From assembly GCA_902826835.1 (NCBI GenBank), contig CADEGH010000015.1, forward strand, positions 46,075-110,074: a stretch of DNA of 64,000 nt. The letters are read 5' to 3'. The notes beneath the pieces are model-generated. The model ran no database searches and was not told where the DNA came from. It worked only from the letters and a program-made list of their open reading frames with translations. A program made the translations under genes and the position numbers. Source of the stretch: an uncultured bacterium (lineage in GTDB: Bacteria; Planctomycetota; GCA-002687715). Below, piece after piece: positions 15,665 to 27,400 of this stretch. The stretch's first letter is position 1, and each line of letters starts with the position of its first letter.

Positions 15665-15822
15665 GAATCATCGCCTCGTGCTGACACTGGACAGAAGAGT
15701 CGGCCAAGCCTCTTTCGACCAAGGTTGGCCTAGCGATTGCTCCGCCCCAGTCTATCAAGCGCGCACGAGGCCGCGATCAGCCGTAAAGGAGCGGGGATCG
15801 CGAGTGGGGGGAGACGCCGCGG

Positions 15823-17400
15823 TCACTCCCGCACGACGGTGCGGGATTGTTCGCGCATGAATTGTTGGAGGTAATTGCGGCCGCCGGCGCCGCGGCCGGT
15901 GGTGCCACTGTTTTTCCAGCCCACAAAGGTTTGGGCGTCGACGACGGCGCCGGTGGAGCCGCCGCGGCGGCGATTGCAGTAGGTGACGCCGGCTTCGATG
16001 CCGTCGAAGAACTGTGACTGCTCGGCGGGATCGTCGGTGAAAATGCCGGCGGTCAGACCGAATTCGACGGCGTTGGCTTTCTTGATCGCTTCGTCGAGCG
16101 TCGTGAAGGTGTCGATCGCGAGGAAGGGAACGAACAGTTCCCGGCGGAAGAGTTCGTGATCACTCGGGAGGCCGTCGACAACCGTCGGTTGGACGTAGTA
16201 GCCGCAGTCGAGGCCGGGATCTTTGAGCTGTTCGCCGCCACAGAGCACCTGCCCGTCGCGCTCCGCGATGGCCACCGCCTCGAGGTAGGTCTTCAGGGCA
16301 CGTTGATTGATGATCGGCCCCATGAAGGTGTCGCGCTCGGAGGGCACTCCGACCACCGTGTTCATCACCTTCATGATGAACTTATTGAGGAACGCTTCCT
16401 TGATGTCTTTGTGCAGATAGAGACGGCTGCAGGCCGAGCACTTTTGACCACTGAAGCCGAAGGCCGCGTTGTACACACCTTCGGCAGCGCGATCGAGATT
16501 GGCGTGTTTGGTGACGATGACGGGATTCTTGCCACCCATCTCGGCAATGACGGGTTTCGCCGTCTTGCGTTGAGCCGTGCGCAGGATGTTCAATCCGACG
16601 CCGACACTGCCAGTGAAGACGTAGCCGTCGACGTCGTCGGAGTCGACCAGCGCCTGACCGACGGTGGAGCCACCACCGTAAACGACGTTGAGAACGCCGG
16701 CCGGAACGCCCGCTTCGACTAGACAACGGAGCACTTCCTCCGCGCAAAGAGGGGTGTCCATCGTCGGTTTGAGGACGACCGTATTGCCGGTCACCAAGGC
16801 GCCCACCACCATGCCGGTCGTGATCGCGATCGGGAAATTGAAGGGAGCGATCACCGCGAACACGCCGTAGGGCAGAAACCGCGTTTCGTTGTTCTCCCCC
16901 GGAAAGGCGGTGCCCATCGTGGTCACGAAACCTTGGCGCTCCCGCATTTGATGGGCGTAGCTGCGGCAAAAATCGATGGCTTCGTCCACGTCGATCGAGG
17001 CCTCGAACCGGTTTTTCCCGTTTTCGACCGTCATCACCGCGCAGAGTTCGTAGAAGCGCCGCACCATGACGTCGGCGGTGCGATCCAAGAGCGCGGCCCG
17101 CTCCTGCCAGGGGACCGCACGCCAACCGGCGGCAGCCGCCTTCGCGGCAGCGACCGCGGCCCGCGCCTCCTCGGCCGTGCCTTCGGGAAAACGGCCGACG
17201 ACGAGCTTGGTGTCGGTCGGGGAGGTCTTGGTGGCCCACGCACCCTTCGAGGGCACGGCTTGGCCGCCAATCCACTGGGCGTGGTCCTTCCCGAGGCCCT
17301 TCAAGTACTGGGCGTAGGCCGCCTCGAAGGCGCGGTGGAACTCTTCTTGACGGCCCGCTTGGGAGAGCCGCCACCAGGTATTGAGGTTGGAGAAGGCCAT
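15823..17400 (-). CDS. L-glutamate gamma-semialdehyde (1-pyrroline-5-carboxylate) dehydrogenase
   Basis: About 525 residues. Aldehyde dehydrogenase superfamily, specifically the P5C dehydrogenase branch that oxidises glutamate semialdehyde to glutamate with NAD in proline and arginine breakdown. Visible: the substrate/NAD region FAVIAPFNFPIAITTGMVVG, VLKPTMDTPL, FTGSVGVGLNIL, the catalytic Glu in IAEMGGKNPVIV, and the catalytic Cys in FGFSGQKCSACSRLYLH, a pattern characteristic of P5CDH. Length suits the stand-alone enzyme rather than the bifunctional PutA. The start is placed at 17400 (MAFSNLNTWWRLSQ); the frame is open further upstream but overlaps the divergent gene. No proline dehydrogenase gene lies beside it. 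Confidence 0.92.
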   Translation of the reverse strand: MAFSNLNTWWRLSQAGRQEEFHRAFEAAYAQYLKGLGKDHAQWIGGQAVPSKGAWATKTSPTDTKLVVGRFPEGTAEEARAAVAAAKAAAAGWRAVPWQERAALLDRTADVMVRRFYELCAVMTVENGKNRFEASIDVDEAIDFCRSYAHQMRERQGFVTTMGTAFPGENNETRFLPYGVFAVIAPFNFPIAITTGMVVGALVTGNTVVLKPTMDTPLCAEEVLRCLVEAGVPAGVLNVVYGGGSTVGQALVDSDDVDGYVFTGSVGVGLNILRTAQRKTAKPVIAEMGGKNPVIVTKHANLDRAAEGVYNAAFGFSGQKCSACSRLYLHKDIKEAFLNKFIMKVMNTVVGVPSERDTFMGPIINQRALKTYLEAVAIAERDGQVLCGGEQLKDPGLDCGYYVQPTVVDGLPSDHELFRRELFVPFLAIDTFTTLDEAIKKANAVEFGLTAGIFTDDPAEQSQFFDGIEAGVTYCNRRRGGSTGAVVDAQTFVGWKNSGTTGRGAGGRNYLQQFMREQSRTVVRE

Positions 17401-17443
17401 ATCGGGTCTTATCAACCGAGCCTCCCCCGCGCTATCGTCCGCC

Positions 17444-18073
17444 ATGTCGGTCCCGCCTCGTCTCCAGCGCCTACTCGACTTGGTGGAAGCGCTGGAGCGG
17501 AAAGATCCGACGAAGGTGCCGGGTCCGGTTCGCCTGGAGGTCACGGGAGGGGAACTCGCCCGGGGCACGAGGGATTGGCCGAAGGAGTTGTTCGAGACCG
17601 CGATCTTCTTGGCTCCGGTTGCCACCGCCGGTCACCCTCGCGCTTGGGACGAAGCCGCCGCCTTGGCCGAGCGCCACGACTTGGGCATCGACTCGCGCTT
17701 TGCCGGCGAAATCCCTCCTCCACGCGTGATCACAGGACCGATGGCTCGTCGAATTTGGCCGTCCGCGACGCCGGTTTCCCCGCTGGACTTTCTCGAAGTC
17801 GCACGCATCGCCTACGCGCGCCTGTTCGACGGGCGAGGGGGACTCTGCCCATTCCCCTTCACCATGGTCCGACTCGAGTCCGGTCGCACGCTACCCTGCC
17901 CGCAGAGCGCCAATCCGCCTGTCACTGCCAGAGCCCTGACCGCCGACGCGGCGACCTTCGTCGAACTTCGGCACTTGTGGCTCACCGGGCAGCCGCCCGC
18001 GGCTTGTCGAAGCTGCACCGTTCTGCCCCGCGTCCTCACACGCCGAGCTCCCCCACCCTCGTTCGCAGTGTGA
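17444..18073 (+). CDS. Stand-alone SPASM-like cysteine protein (radical-SAM accessory style)
   Basis: 209 residues of unknown function. The C-terminal third has GLCPFPFTMVRLESGRTLPC, then FVELRHLWLTGQPPAACRSC. This is the layout of a SPASM iron-sulfur domain (C-x-[FW]-P-F, a beta strand with P-C, then W or L-x3-G near P-x-x-C-x-x-C) of radical SAM enzymes. There is no CxxxCxxC radical SAM core in this protein or next to it. The N-terminal half is helical with no recognisable fold. ATG at 17444 is preferred over one at 17381 that overlaps the divergent dehydrogenase. It could ligate an iron-sulfur cluster or be a degenerate relic; the SPASM reading is inference from cysteine spacing. Confidence 0.6.
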   Translation: MSVPPRLQRLLDLVEALERKDPTKVPGPVRLEVTGGELARGTRDWPKELFETAIFLAPVATAGHPRAWDEAAALAERHDLGIDSRFAGEIPPPRVITGPMARRIWPSATPVSPLDFLEVARIAYARLFDGRGGLCPFPFTMVRLESGRTLPCPQSANPPVTARALTADAATFVELRHLWLTGQPPAACRSCTVLPRVLTRRAPPPSFAV

Positions 18074-18106
18074 CGGTCGATCCGATTCACAATGCAACAG
18101 TGGCAA

Positions 18107-18140
18107 GAAAAACGCGCGCCCCGGAATCGGGGAAGCGCGT
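18107..18140 (-). terminator. Intrinsic terminator of the exported-protein gene at 18165-19874
   Basis: On the minus strand a GC-rich imperfect stem (outer ACGCGC arms at 18112-18117 and 18135-18140 with an inner CCCC/GGGG pairing) is followed by a run of T residues (A-run at 18108-18112 on the plus strand). It lies about 25 bp beyond the stop codon. Confidence 0.7.
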
Positions 18141-18164
18141 CGGCACGACGAGGTCGTGTGCCTC

Positions 18165-19874
18165 TCAGTACGGGAAGGCGTCGTAGTTCGGGCTAAAGCC
18201 CGCGCTGGGCGAGAACAAGATCCCGTTCAGCGTGCCCGGCACGAGCGAAGCGCAGCGCCCCGCCCCGGCCGCGACTTGGAGGTAGAAGTCGTAGATGGCG
18301 TTGGTCGCGTTCGTGGCGAGGGAGGGCACGCCCGCGGTGAAGACCTGGGCCGTCCCGACCGTGGCACCCAGGCTGCCCCGGGTAATCCCAAGCAGCATGG
18401 CGTCAGCCGTCGTGAGGGTCGTCTGGGGGTTCGCGACAATGCCGGAGAGGCCGTCAAGGCGAACACTGCCGTTGTTGGTGTTGAACTCGATCGCGAACGA
18501 ATTGGCGGTACCGGGTTCGCCGGCGTAGGGAACGGCGTTGTAGGCGACGCGCACAAGGCCCGCGCTCGGATTGGTGATCGTGATGTTCCCGCCGAGGGCC
18601 GGATTCAAATCGACCCAACAGCCGACAAAAGGCACGTCCGTAGCCAATTCCGAAACCGTCGCGGTCGCGTCGGTGTCACCGGCCGTGAAGGTCACGCGCC
18701 CGTTGGAAGCAACGTGGATCGTGGAGTGATTCACTCCGAAAAATGGAATGCCGGAGGCGGCCCAACAGTTCGGAGCACTCACCACGTTCACGGCAACATT
18801 GGCGTTGTCGGCGATCGGGCCGGCGGCCGAGGCCGATGGCAGCATCACCACGGTGTGGAGCTCGGTGGCCTGCGACAATCGAATCCCGGTCGGAGCGCTC
18901 GCGTCCAGAATCGCGGCCTGGAAATTCAGATCCGCCGCCGCCGAGAGCTGGTAACCGATTTCGATCGTACTGGAGCTTGCCCAAGGAACTCCGCCTCCCG
19001 GGGAAGGGGTGGAAAAGAAGTTGTTGAGCAGAAGGAAAGGCATCGCGAGGTTGATGTTGAGGATCTGGCCGGGTCCGAGCGTCATGCCCCCCGATGACGC
19101 CGGAACGAGACTGCCGGTGCCCACGACGAGTTCCCAAAACGCTCCGGCGGGGCTGGATCTGAAGACGATCTCGCCGGTGGCGGGCGCCACCGGTGTACAA
19201 GCGAAGACACTCTGGCTGATCGACGTGGGGGAGCAAAAGACTCCGGAGATGTCGTTGACGAGTAGTGAAATCGCGCTTTGATTGAGCTGGTAATCGACGG
19301 GGGGTGGCGGACCGGGCGGCCCCGGACAAACGTAGTCGATCGAGACGCTCGGAGTACGGCCGCTGATCGGTGTCCCGCCAAAGCCCGAGCCCGTGCCGAA
19401 TCCTTGGAGCAGCGACAGAGTGCCGTCATTGAGCACCAAAGTGCCGGCGGTGGTCCCCGTGGTGTAGTTGACCGAGGAGCCGGAGGTGACGAAATAGAAC
19501 AGAGGCTGCGTTCCTCCCGCCGGCACGTCGACGGCTGCGCAAAACGGCGGCAGTACGGTGGGAGTGTTGGCCGCAATGCTGGTCACTCCCGAGAACAACC
19601 CGATCCGCGTCCAAAGTCCCGATTGCGCGAGATTGGTCGGGTTGACGGAGCCTCCCCCGGTCAGCCGATAGACATCCACATCCCAGATCCCAGCATCGAG
19701 ATCGAGCGCCATCCGCGTGATCCGAACGGTCAGTGCGCTGGTGTTGACGACATCGAACGCGATTCCTCCCATCCCGTTGTTGGTGACGGCGAGCGTCGAG
19801 ATCGTGCACTGCGCACTCGTGGTCCAAGCCAAAAGGAGGGTAGCGACAACCGCAGACGTCGGAGCGACTGACAT
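18165..19874 (-). CDS. Exported repetitive beta-rich protein of unknown function
   Basis: 569 residues with a clear signal peptide (MSVAPTSAVVATLLLAWTTS then AQ). It is rich in Ser, Thr, Ala, Gly and Val with few charges, typical of secreted beta-sandwich proteins. A central Pro-rich linker (CPGPPGPPPPVDYQ, about residue 210) separates two halves. The second half contains FFGVNHSTIHVASNGRVTFT and FVGCWVDLNPALGGNITI, resembling the NIDO or extracellular domain found in large planctomycete surface proteins. The start at 19874 follows AGGAGAATTTGCA, a good ribosome binding site. Terminator follows. No enzyme motif is seen; a surface or matrix role is likely but unproven. Confidence 0.75.
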   Translation of the reverse strand: MSVAPTSAVVATLLLAWTTSAQCTISTLAVTNNGMGGIAFDVVNTSALTVRITRMALDLDAGIWDVDVYRLTGGGSVNPTNLAQSGLWTRIGLFSGVTSIAANTPTVLPPFCAAVDVPAGGTQPLFYFVTSGSSVNYTTGTTAGTLVLNDGTLSLLQGFGTGSGFGGTPISGRTPSVSIDYVCPGPPGPPPPVDYQLNQSAISLLVNDISGVFCSPTSISQSVFACTPVAPATGEIVFRSSPAGAFWELVVGTGSLVPASSGGMTLGPGQILNINLAMPFLLLNNFFSTPSPGGGVPWASSSTIEIGYQLSAAADLNFQAAILDASAPTGIRLSQATELHTVVMLPSASAAGPIADNANVAVNVVSAPNCWAASGIPFFGVNHSTIHVASNGRVTFTAGDTDATATVSELATDVPFVGCWVDLNPALGGNITITNPSAGLVRVAYNAVPYAGEPGTANSFAIEFNTNNGSVRLDGLSGIVANPQTTLTTADAMLLGITRGSLGATVGTAQVFTAGVPSLATNATNAIYDFYLQVAAGAGRCASLVPGTLNGILFSPSAGFSPNYDAFPY

Positions 19875-20021
19875 TGCAAATTCTCCTGGGCGAAAACTCA
19901 CGCGATGGGCGGGATGCCTCTCGGGAGCGTGGACCAAGCGACCCGCACTGTTTTAGAGCATTCCCGACATCCTGTCGAGGCATGCCGCACCTCTCTGGAA
20001 TTTTCGAAAACGTGCGGTCCG

Positions 20022-21446
20022 TCAGCGCCCCGGAGGCTGCCCGTCCCCGGCGGGTTCGTCCCTCGTCAGGTCGGGCCGATGCGTCAACCCGCCATGGGGA
20101 CGAAATCCGATGACGCGCAGCAGCAAGTCCCGCTGGCGAATGGGTTGGAGCTCATCCGCCCTCGGGAGGAGACGTCGCGCGACCAACGCCGAGAACACCC
20201 GACCCAGCATCGAGACAAAAAAGAGCCACCGGTAAGTCGATGCTTGGGGCACCGCGCCCAAGAACCAACCCCCGACGAGCGTCCCGCCGAGTTGGCCGAG
20301 CCCGTTGAAAAGACTGTGCGCGGCGAACAGCAGAGGCCGCGACTTCTTCGTACTGACCCCGAGTTGCAACGTGAAGAGTCCAAGCTCGTACCCGGCCCAC
20401 GCAAAGCCGGAAAACGCCTGGCCGACCAACGCCCAAAACAGGCCGTCCGCGAGTAGCCACGGCAGAGGTACGAGGGACACGAGGAAGGCGGAGAGGCGGA
20501 AGACCGGTCCTGGCCCGTATCGCTCGATCGCGCGGCCCCAGCTCGGCATGAACAGAACTTTGAACGCTCCGACGACGCCCATGGCCAGCATGAACTCGAA
20601 CGGGTCGAAGCCCAATCCGAGGAGCATGAAGGGCCCGAAGTACGGCGACGAAACGTAGACGAGGAAGGACACACTCGCCGCCGTGAGGAGCAGACGAGAG
20701 CCCGCACTGCCGAGGTCTTGGCGCAGCGAGCGTACGAGTTGCGAGGGGCGGGTCGCCTCGGGAAACGGAGGTTCGGGAGAGGCCGCCAAAGAGAGAGTCG
20801 AAAGGAGGCGGCACGTCGAGGCGACCGCAAACACCCACTGGAAACCGATTCCTAGTCTCGGCCCCTCTGAAGGCTCACTCATCAAGTGCTGCAACAGCCA
20901 TCCGGCCCCCAACTGGAAGATCACGCTGGATGCCTGAACCAGAGTGGTTCGGAAAGAGAAGTAACGGGCCCGTACGGACACCGGCACGAGATCGCCGAAC
21001 CACGACGCCCAGGCCGTGCCTGCCGCCTGTCCACACACCTGATATAGGCAACAAAGGCCGATCATCGCGGCCGGCGCATGTTCACCAAGGCGGTCCAGCC
21101 ACGGGACCACGAACACGAGGGCGGTCTGAATGCTGGTAGCGATGACCACCAAGGGGCGACGGTTCTGAAAACGGCCGATCCACAGCAGCGCCAAGAGCGG
21201 CCCGATCGCCCCGATGGCGAGCGGCAGACCCACTACGAGTCCAAGCTCCGGAACGCTCGCGTTCAGGTGCTTCGCCGCCATGACGAAACTCGACTCCCCC
21301 GCCCCGACCATGGCGGCATAGAGAACCCCGTCCACGAGGGCGAGCCACATCGCTCGCCGCTCGATCGGGGTCGGGCCGTCACCCGCCGGTCGCGGAGTCG
21401 TTCCTTTCATCGCGGATTGGTCCGGAGCGGCGCCCCGCCCGTTCAC
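20022..21446 (-). CDS. MFS-type transporter
   Basis: 474 residues with about 12 hydrophobic segments and the major facilitator pattern: a first helix with LVDGVLYAAMVGAGESSFVM, the inter-helix 2-3 motif IGRFQNRRPLVVIATSIQTA, and a central charged loop with PPFPEATRPSQLVRS. Substrate cannot be told from the sequence. Its GTG start overlaps the TGA of the giant electron-transfer gene upstream (GTGA), so the two are probably co-translated; an ATG 12 codons later (21410) is an alternative start. The coupling hints at a link to acyl-CoA or fatty acid metabolism, for example uptake of a substrate, but that is inference. Confidence 0.85.
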   Translation of the reverse strand: MNGRGAAPDQSAMKGTTPRPAGDGPTPIERRAMWLALVDGVLYAAMVGAGESSFVMAAKHLNASVPELGLVVGLPLAIGAIGPLLALLWIGRFQNRRPLVVIATSIQTALVFVVPWLDRLGEHAPAAMIGLCCLYQVCGQAAGTAWASWFGDLVPVSVRARYFSFRTTLVQASSVIFQLGAGWLLQHLMSEPSEGPRLGIGFQWVFAVASTCRLLSTLSLAASPEPPFPEATRPSQLVRSLRQDLGSAGSRLLLTAASVSFLVYVSSPYFGPFMLLGLGFDPFEFMLAMGVVGAFKVLFMPSWGRAIERYGPGPVFRLSAFLVSLVPLPWLLADGLFWALVGQAFSGFAWAGYELGLFTLQLGVSTKKSRPLLFAAHSLFNGLGQLGGTLVGGWFLGAVPQASTYRWLFFVSMLGRVFSALVARRLLPRADELQPIRQRDLLLRVIGFRPHGGLTHRPDLTRDEPAGDGQPPGR

Positions 21447-24400
21447 GCCACCTTGCTCTGCGCGAGGTGGGATTCGAGCGCGGTCAAGAACGCGGGCACC
21501 TCACGGAAGAGATCGCCCATGATCGGGTACACGATCGGGGCCGCGCGCGTCCGATTGAGGGTGACCAGGGGGGCGTCGGGATCTTTGTTGAACGCGAAGA
21601 TCACCGCCCGCTTGCCGATGTATTCGAGATGTTGCGGAGCGCCGCTGACTCCGATCGCGAGCAGCACCTTGGGGTTCACGGAGGTGCCGGTCTGGCCGAT
21701 TTGGGCGCTGGCCGGGAGTATGCCGAGGTCGAGGGTGACCTTGCGGGTCGCGCCGACCGTGACATTGCGAATCCCGAGTCGTTCGAGACCCCGCTTCAAA
21801 GGCTCGATGACTTCTTCGATGCCGTCCCGGCTGCCCACTCCGTACCCGACATCGATGATGAACTCGGCGTCGGCGAGGAAACCCCCGAGTTTGGTCTCCG
21901 CGGCGGCGAGCGCTCGCAGCAACGGATCGCTCTGCGTCGGTAGCGGAACCTCGTCCAGCAGCACCACTTCACCGTCCTCGGCCGAGCCCGCATGCGCCCC
22001 CGGCAGGCTGAGCTCCCGAGCGCAGATGACGTCGGCCATCGCCGCCGGTACCGCCAAGCGGAAGCGCACCTTGCCGTCGAAGCGAACCCCGGAGAGGCGC
22101 AATTCGCCGTCTTGCACGACCAGTTGGTCGGCACTGTCGATCAGCTTGCGGCCCGGCTCCTTGGTCACGAGGCCTTCGGCCGCGAGCAGTGCCGGAGCCC
22201 GCAGATCGGCGGAGTAGAAGTGCGCGCCACCGTCACCCAAGAGCAGGAGTTCCAAGAGACGGCTCGTGGTCAGGTACGAGGCGCGGGCCAAATCCGGCCA
22301 CGCGAGCACCCCCGTTCGGAGAGCGCGCGAGACCTGGCGCACTTCGGCGACCGCCAGCCGCATCGCGTGATCCGCCGGAGCACCCGGCAGCAGCACCACC
22401 GCGAGGGCTCGGCCTCCGGTCACCGCTGCCATTTCGGCTGCCGCCATCAACGGCGCCCGAGCGGCGGGCGACAGTTCCCCCGACGCCTTGGCCATCACGA
22501 TCGCCACGCAAGCGTAGTCCGAGAGCCACTCTCCGACTGACCTGAGCGCGATCTCCCCGCCAAACGCGGAGGCCCCCTCCGCCGCGCCGCCGAGCCCCGT
22601 CAAATCCACGAATCGAGCTGCCACCTCCGGCAAATCGAGCGTGGGATCTGCGACGCCGGTCGTCGACTCCGCGACGGGTGTCCGTCCGCCCTCGAGCAGA
22701 AGCTCCACGCTGCCTTCGGGAAGGTAGTCGATCACCGAAACGCTGCGGGTGCGGCCACGCCGCCATCCCTCGACATCAAAGGTCGACTGAGCAGCCGTGC
22801 GCTCCCCGTTCAGGAGCACAAACGCCGGGGACAAAACCTCGGTCCCCATCGCCGGCTCGGACAGGCGAGCAGTGATCAAGGCCCGCTCGCCGGTTCGTTC
22901 GATCGAGAGCCCCTCGACCCCGAGGAGCGCGTCGACGCCAAGGCGACGAGAGAGCGGCAAGAGCAGTGCTTGGGAGCTCGTGGGTCCGAGAAACAGATCG
23001 AACGGCGCTTCGAGCAAGCCTTCGCGCGTGCGCACGAGATCGACCAAGGCGCCCGCCACTTCCGGCGCCAGCAAGTGACGTCCCCCGGTGTTCAGGAGAA
23101 ACGCATGATCCGCGCCGAGGGCCAGAGTCTCCTCCAAGACTTCGATCGCTTCGATTCCCCCGACCCCGACTACCGTCACTTCGACTGATCCGTGCGCGCG
23201 CCACCGGAGCGCTTCCGCCACCGCCGCACGATCGCCAGACGACAATTCGCTCCAGGGCTCGCGGAGGCGATGGTGGCTGATGCGAGGCTCCGGCGAAAGG
23301 GCCGGTTTGGGATCGATGAACACGGCGATGCGCAGTGCTCCGACCGATGGTGCCTTCGAGGCGGGGTGCGCGGGGGAGTGGATTTCCTTGGCGTGTGCGA
23401 GGAGCCAACGATCCGCCGCCGCCTGCGCCACGAGATCGGCCCCGGCGAGCAGCCGCGAGCGACCTTCCCGATACTCCGCCAGCGACTCGTGGAGACGGCG
23501 TGGCAAGTCCGACGCCAAGAGTCGCGTGGCCAAGGCGAGGTAGTTCCGGCGGGCCGCGCTCGCCTGCAGCCTCTCGGCGAGGGCCAATCGATGCGCCGCC
23601 GCCGAGAGTACCGAAATGCGCATCCCCGCCTCGACCAGGCGGAAGGCGATCGATTGCAACGGCGCATGCTGCCAAAGCTTGGAGCCGAGATCGGCCCGCG
23701 CTTCCGCCATGGTCTTGAAGAACTCGCGCCGCCCCGCTTCGAGAGCTGCGCGCACCTCGGTGAGGCTTTCGGATTCACCGCTCACCGGAGCGAAAGTGAT
23801 CGGCTCGAGCTCCAACACATCCGCGAGGTCCTTCGACAAGAGAAAGCGTTGGATCTCGTTGGTTCCCTCGTAGATGGTGAGCACCCGGGCATCGCGTCGC
23901 CGTTTTTCGAGCTCGTGGCCATCCAAGGCGTAGCGCGAAGGCAAAAGCCGCTCCGCGCGCACCAGCAGCCGATGCAGCGCCTCGGAAGTGGTGGCTTTGG
24001 CGGTGGCCGACTCCATACGAATCGAACTCGTGCCCGGATGATCGAACCGGCCCACCAATTGGTAGGCGAGGGCCTCGCTGCCGGCGAGATCGACCGCCAT
24101 GCGACCGAGTTCGACCAACTCGTCCGCCGTCGGGCGGCGACCGGCCAGCCCCTCGCGCACTTCTTGCGCGAGCTCCTGCATCAAACCGACGCTGCAGATC
24201 GCGAGCCCGGCCCGCCCCACATTCAGGGTTTCGAGCGCGTTCTCTTGGCCGCGGCCTTCCATGCCGATGATTTGATCGACTCCGATGCGCACGTCCGAAA
24301 GCGCGAGTTCGTTGGTGGCGGAGCCCCGCTGCCCCATCTTGTGTTCGTCGCGCCCGATGGTGAGACCTTCCGCGTGGGCATCGAGCATGAAGCCGGTCGG

Positions 24401-27400
24401 GCCAGCCGGAGTGCGGGCGTAGAGCACCATGACGCCGGCAATCGAGCCGTTGGTGATCCACATCTTGGCGCCATTCACGCGGAAGTAGCGGTAGACCGAT
24501 TGGCCGTTCGCGATTTCCACGCGCCCGAAGTCATGGATGTCGATGCGCTCGCCATCCACCTCGAACCAGCGGTACTTCGCCGACGCCGCATCCCCCGCGG
24601 ACGCCGCTTCGTGATCGAAGTCGCGCAGTTCGATCGGCGTTGGGGATCCGTCCGGACGGAGGAACCAGAGCCGGCCGTCTTCGATGCGCACTCGGTCGTA
24701 GGTGACGAGGTTGCGCGTGGCCGTGCCACCTTCCGGCACAAATCGATAGAAGCCCCGCGGATCAGCGACCGCCGGCACGCTCGTCAGTTGGGCCCGCGTC
24801 CGAATGCGTGCGGTATCCGAACCGGCACTCGGTTCGGTCAGCGCAAACGCGGATATTCGACCACTCGAGATCAGCCTCAGGTAGAAGGCGTGCGCGGCTT
24901 CGCGGTGTGGCAGCTCGGCGAGTTCGGCGTCAACTCTCCCGAGATACCCCTCGATTTCTCGAGCCCCCTGGTCGAGTTTCGCCCGGAACGCCGGCAAGTC
25001 CTGACGCATCCCCGCCAAGGCCGCCGCCTGGAACGCTTCCAAGAATCCCTGGAAGATCCGACGGAAGGCCTTCTCTCTTCCGAGGGTACTCTTCACGTCG
25101 TTGGCCAAAGCCTTCATCGGCTCCGCGAGTTTGACGACCGCGGGCGTGTCGGCTTGCGCCCGCACCGCCTTCAGTTTCCGAACGATTGCGTCCACCGCAG
25201 CAGGATCCGCGCGCAGTGCGCTCAGCGCTTTCCTCGCCTGCGGCAAGTCCTGTTCGAGGCCGATGAGAATGGGAGTCGTGCCGATCGACGTCGAACCCAT
25301 CACGATGATGGCCTGCGTGGGGTCGCCGTGGCGCATCATCCGCGAGCACACGACGTAATAGGCCGCCTTCTTTTTCCCTTGGCCCAAGTACGCCTTGGGG
25401 ATGACCTGGCGGAAATCACCACGCTCCAAGAGCCAGCGAATATCGGTGAGCGGAACGTGGTGGAGCGCCTCCACCTCGCGGGAATAGGGGCGCTGACCTC
25501 GGTCCCGAGTTTGGAATCGCGCCTTCCACAATTCCGCGGTCTCCCGATCGATCGCGCACAAGTCCGCGTCGGCTTCGAGAAGCTCAGGAGTGTAGGCGAG
25601 TGTCGCGGCGGAAGACGTCACCCTCAATCCGTCCCCCGACTTCCAAGGATTGGCGGAGTGTAAGTAGTCGGCGTAACTCGCCCCCTTCGCACCCGAGGGT
25701 CCTTCGCTCACGCCCACTTCGAGAAACTGGCGACCCAGCTCCTGCAACGAAGCCAGATCCGCCAACCGTTCGCGCAGTCGGCGGGCTCGCCTCGAAACCC
25801 GTGCTCCGAACCACTCGAGGGCCGAGAGCAGCTCCGGGCGGGGATCAGCTTGGTCGTGCGCAGCCTTCGCCCGCTGGGCCAGGAAGGCGAGGCCGGTCGC
25901 CTGAGCGGCCAAGCGGCCGACGTCCCGCGTGATCGCGCGACGGTCGGCGTCGCCGAGCCCCGCGAGCGCGCGCGCCAAATTCTCGAGCTCGGATTCGGTC
26001 GCGGCGAGGCCTTCGCGGGCCGAGGGCGGCGCTAGTTCGGAGAGTTTGCGCTGTGATTCAGACTCTGGCCAAAGCGGCCATTGACCCTCCGCTCGCACTC
26101 GGCGCAGCTCGTCTTCGCCGTGTTCCTTCCAGGCTTGACCGACGTGCAGGGGGATTCTCGTCAGGGCCGCCGCGTCGCGATAGAGACGGCAGACTTCATC
26201 TTCTTCGGAGTAAGCAGTGCCCCCCAGAACTTGTCCCGACAGATAAGAGATCGAGCGCGGAGAGGTGCCAAGCAAGTCGATGCAGAGGGCCGCCGCCGCT
26301 TGCGCGGGCCACGCGGCGTTCCGCAGGCTCGCGAGGACCGCCTGTCCCGCGCCGATGCCCGCCAACATCTCCTGCACCGCTCCGAACTTCGCGATGCCAT
26401 CGCGGCCGCGCAGATCTCGGAAGAGGCCAGGAAATTGGACGCGGCTCTGCGCGTGATCCAAGGCCCGGGCGGCGAGGATCTCGCCCATGGTGGCCGCAAT
26501 CGTGATGAGGTCCACCGCGCCGCGGGCGCGGGCGTTGGCTTTGGCCACCGCGCCCTCGAAACGAGCGCGTCCCGCGGCGGCTTCGAAGCGCAGGAGACTG
26601 GGAGATCCGGTGCGCAGGCCGATGCCCCCCATTCGTTCGACTGAGACTCCAGCGTCCTTCGTGGCAAGAACGTCCAGGCCTTCCGAGTCGACGACCAAGA
26701 GGAGTCCGACGCCCCCGAGCAGGGCCGCGGTTTCGCCATGGAGACGCGCGTCCTTCCGTTCGATCGCTTCGTCGTCGATGACGGTCGCCCACACCCTCCC
26801 CGACAGAAGCTCGCGCTGGATTTCCGCCCGGGCTCCCGCCCGCGGCTCCTTCAATTCCGGCCGAGCCATGAGATCGATGGCCAAAAGGTGGCGCGCCAAG
26901 ACCACGGCCAGGCCAGGGGCCCGCCGCGCCAACTCCGCAAGCACGAGTTCGCGCACCGGAGTCCCGGGACCGGGGAGCGTCTGCGTCCCGGAATCCACCA
27001 AGCTCACGAGTAGGCGCTTCAGGAGGTGGAACGCCGATTCCGCGGCCAGCGCGTCGGCATCCCACGCAAGGCACGCCTCGCGCGTGAGCACCGGATCGAG
27101 CAGCGCCTGCACCGCGGCACGCCGGGAGTTGTCCTCGGCCGCGGCGTGGATCGCAGGAGGCACGGTCAGTCCGAGCCCCGACTCCAGATCGGCCAGGTGG
27201 TACTCGACCAGCAAACGCAAGTCCGCCTCAATCTGGAAGAACCGACGACGCTCGACCCGTGGTTCCGCGAGCGCGCCCCACGCCGCGATTGCACGAGCGC
27301 GCAAGTGGATCCTCGCGTGCTCGGACGGCACCCGATCGAGATGCCGGGTGAACTCTCGCGCCGTGCCGAAGATGTCGCGTGCGAGTTCGCGGAGAAGCTC

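Noticed and set aside
23192..25663. Open frame of 823 codons on the plus strand inside the giant fusion
   Set aside because: It is antisense to the acyl-CoA dehydrogenase module, with Arg/His-rich shadow composition and no recognisable domain.
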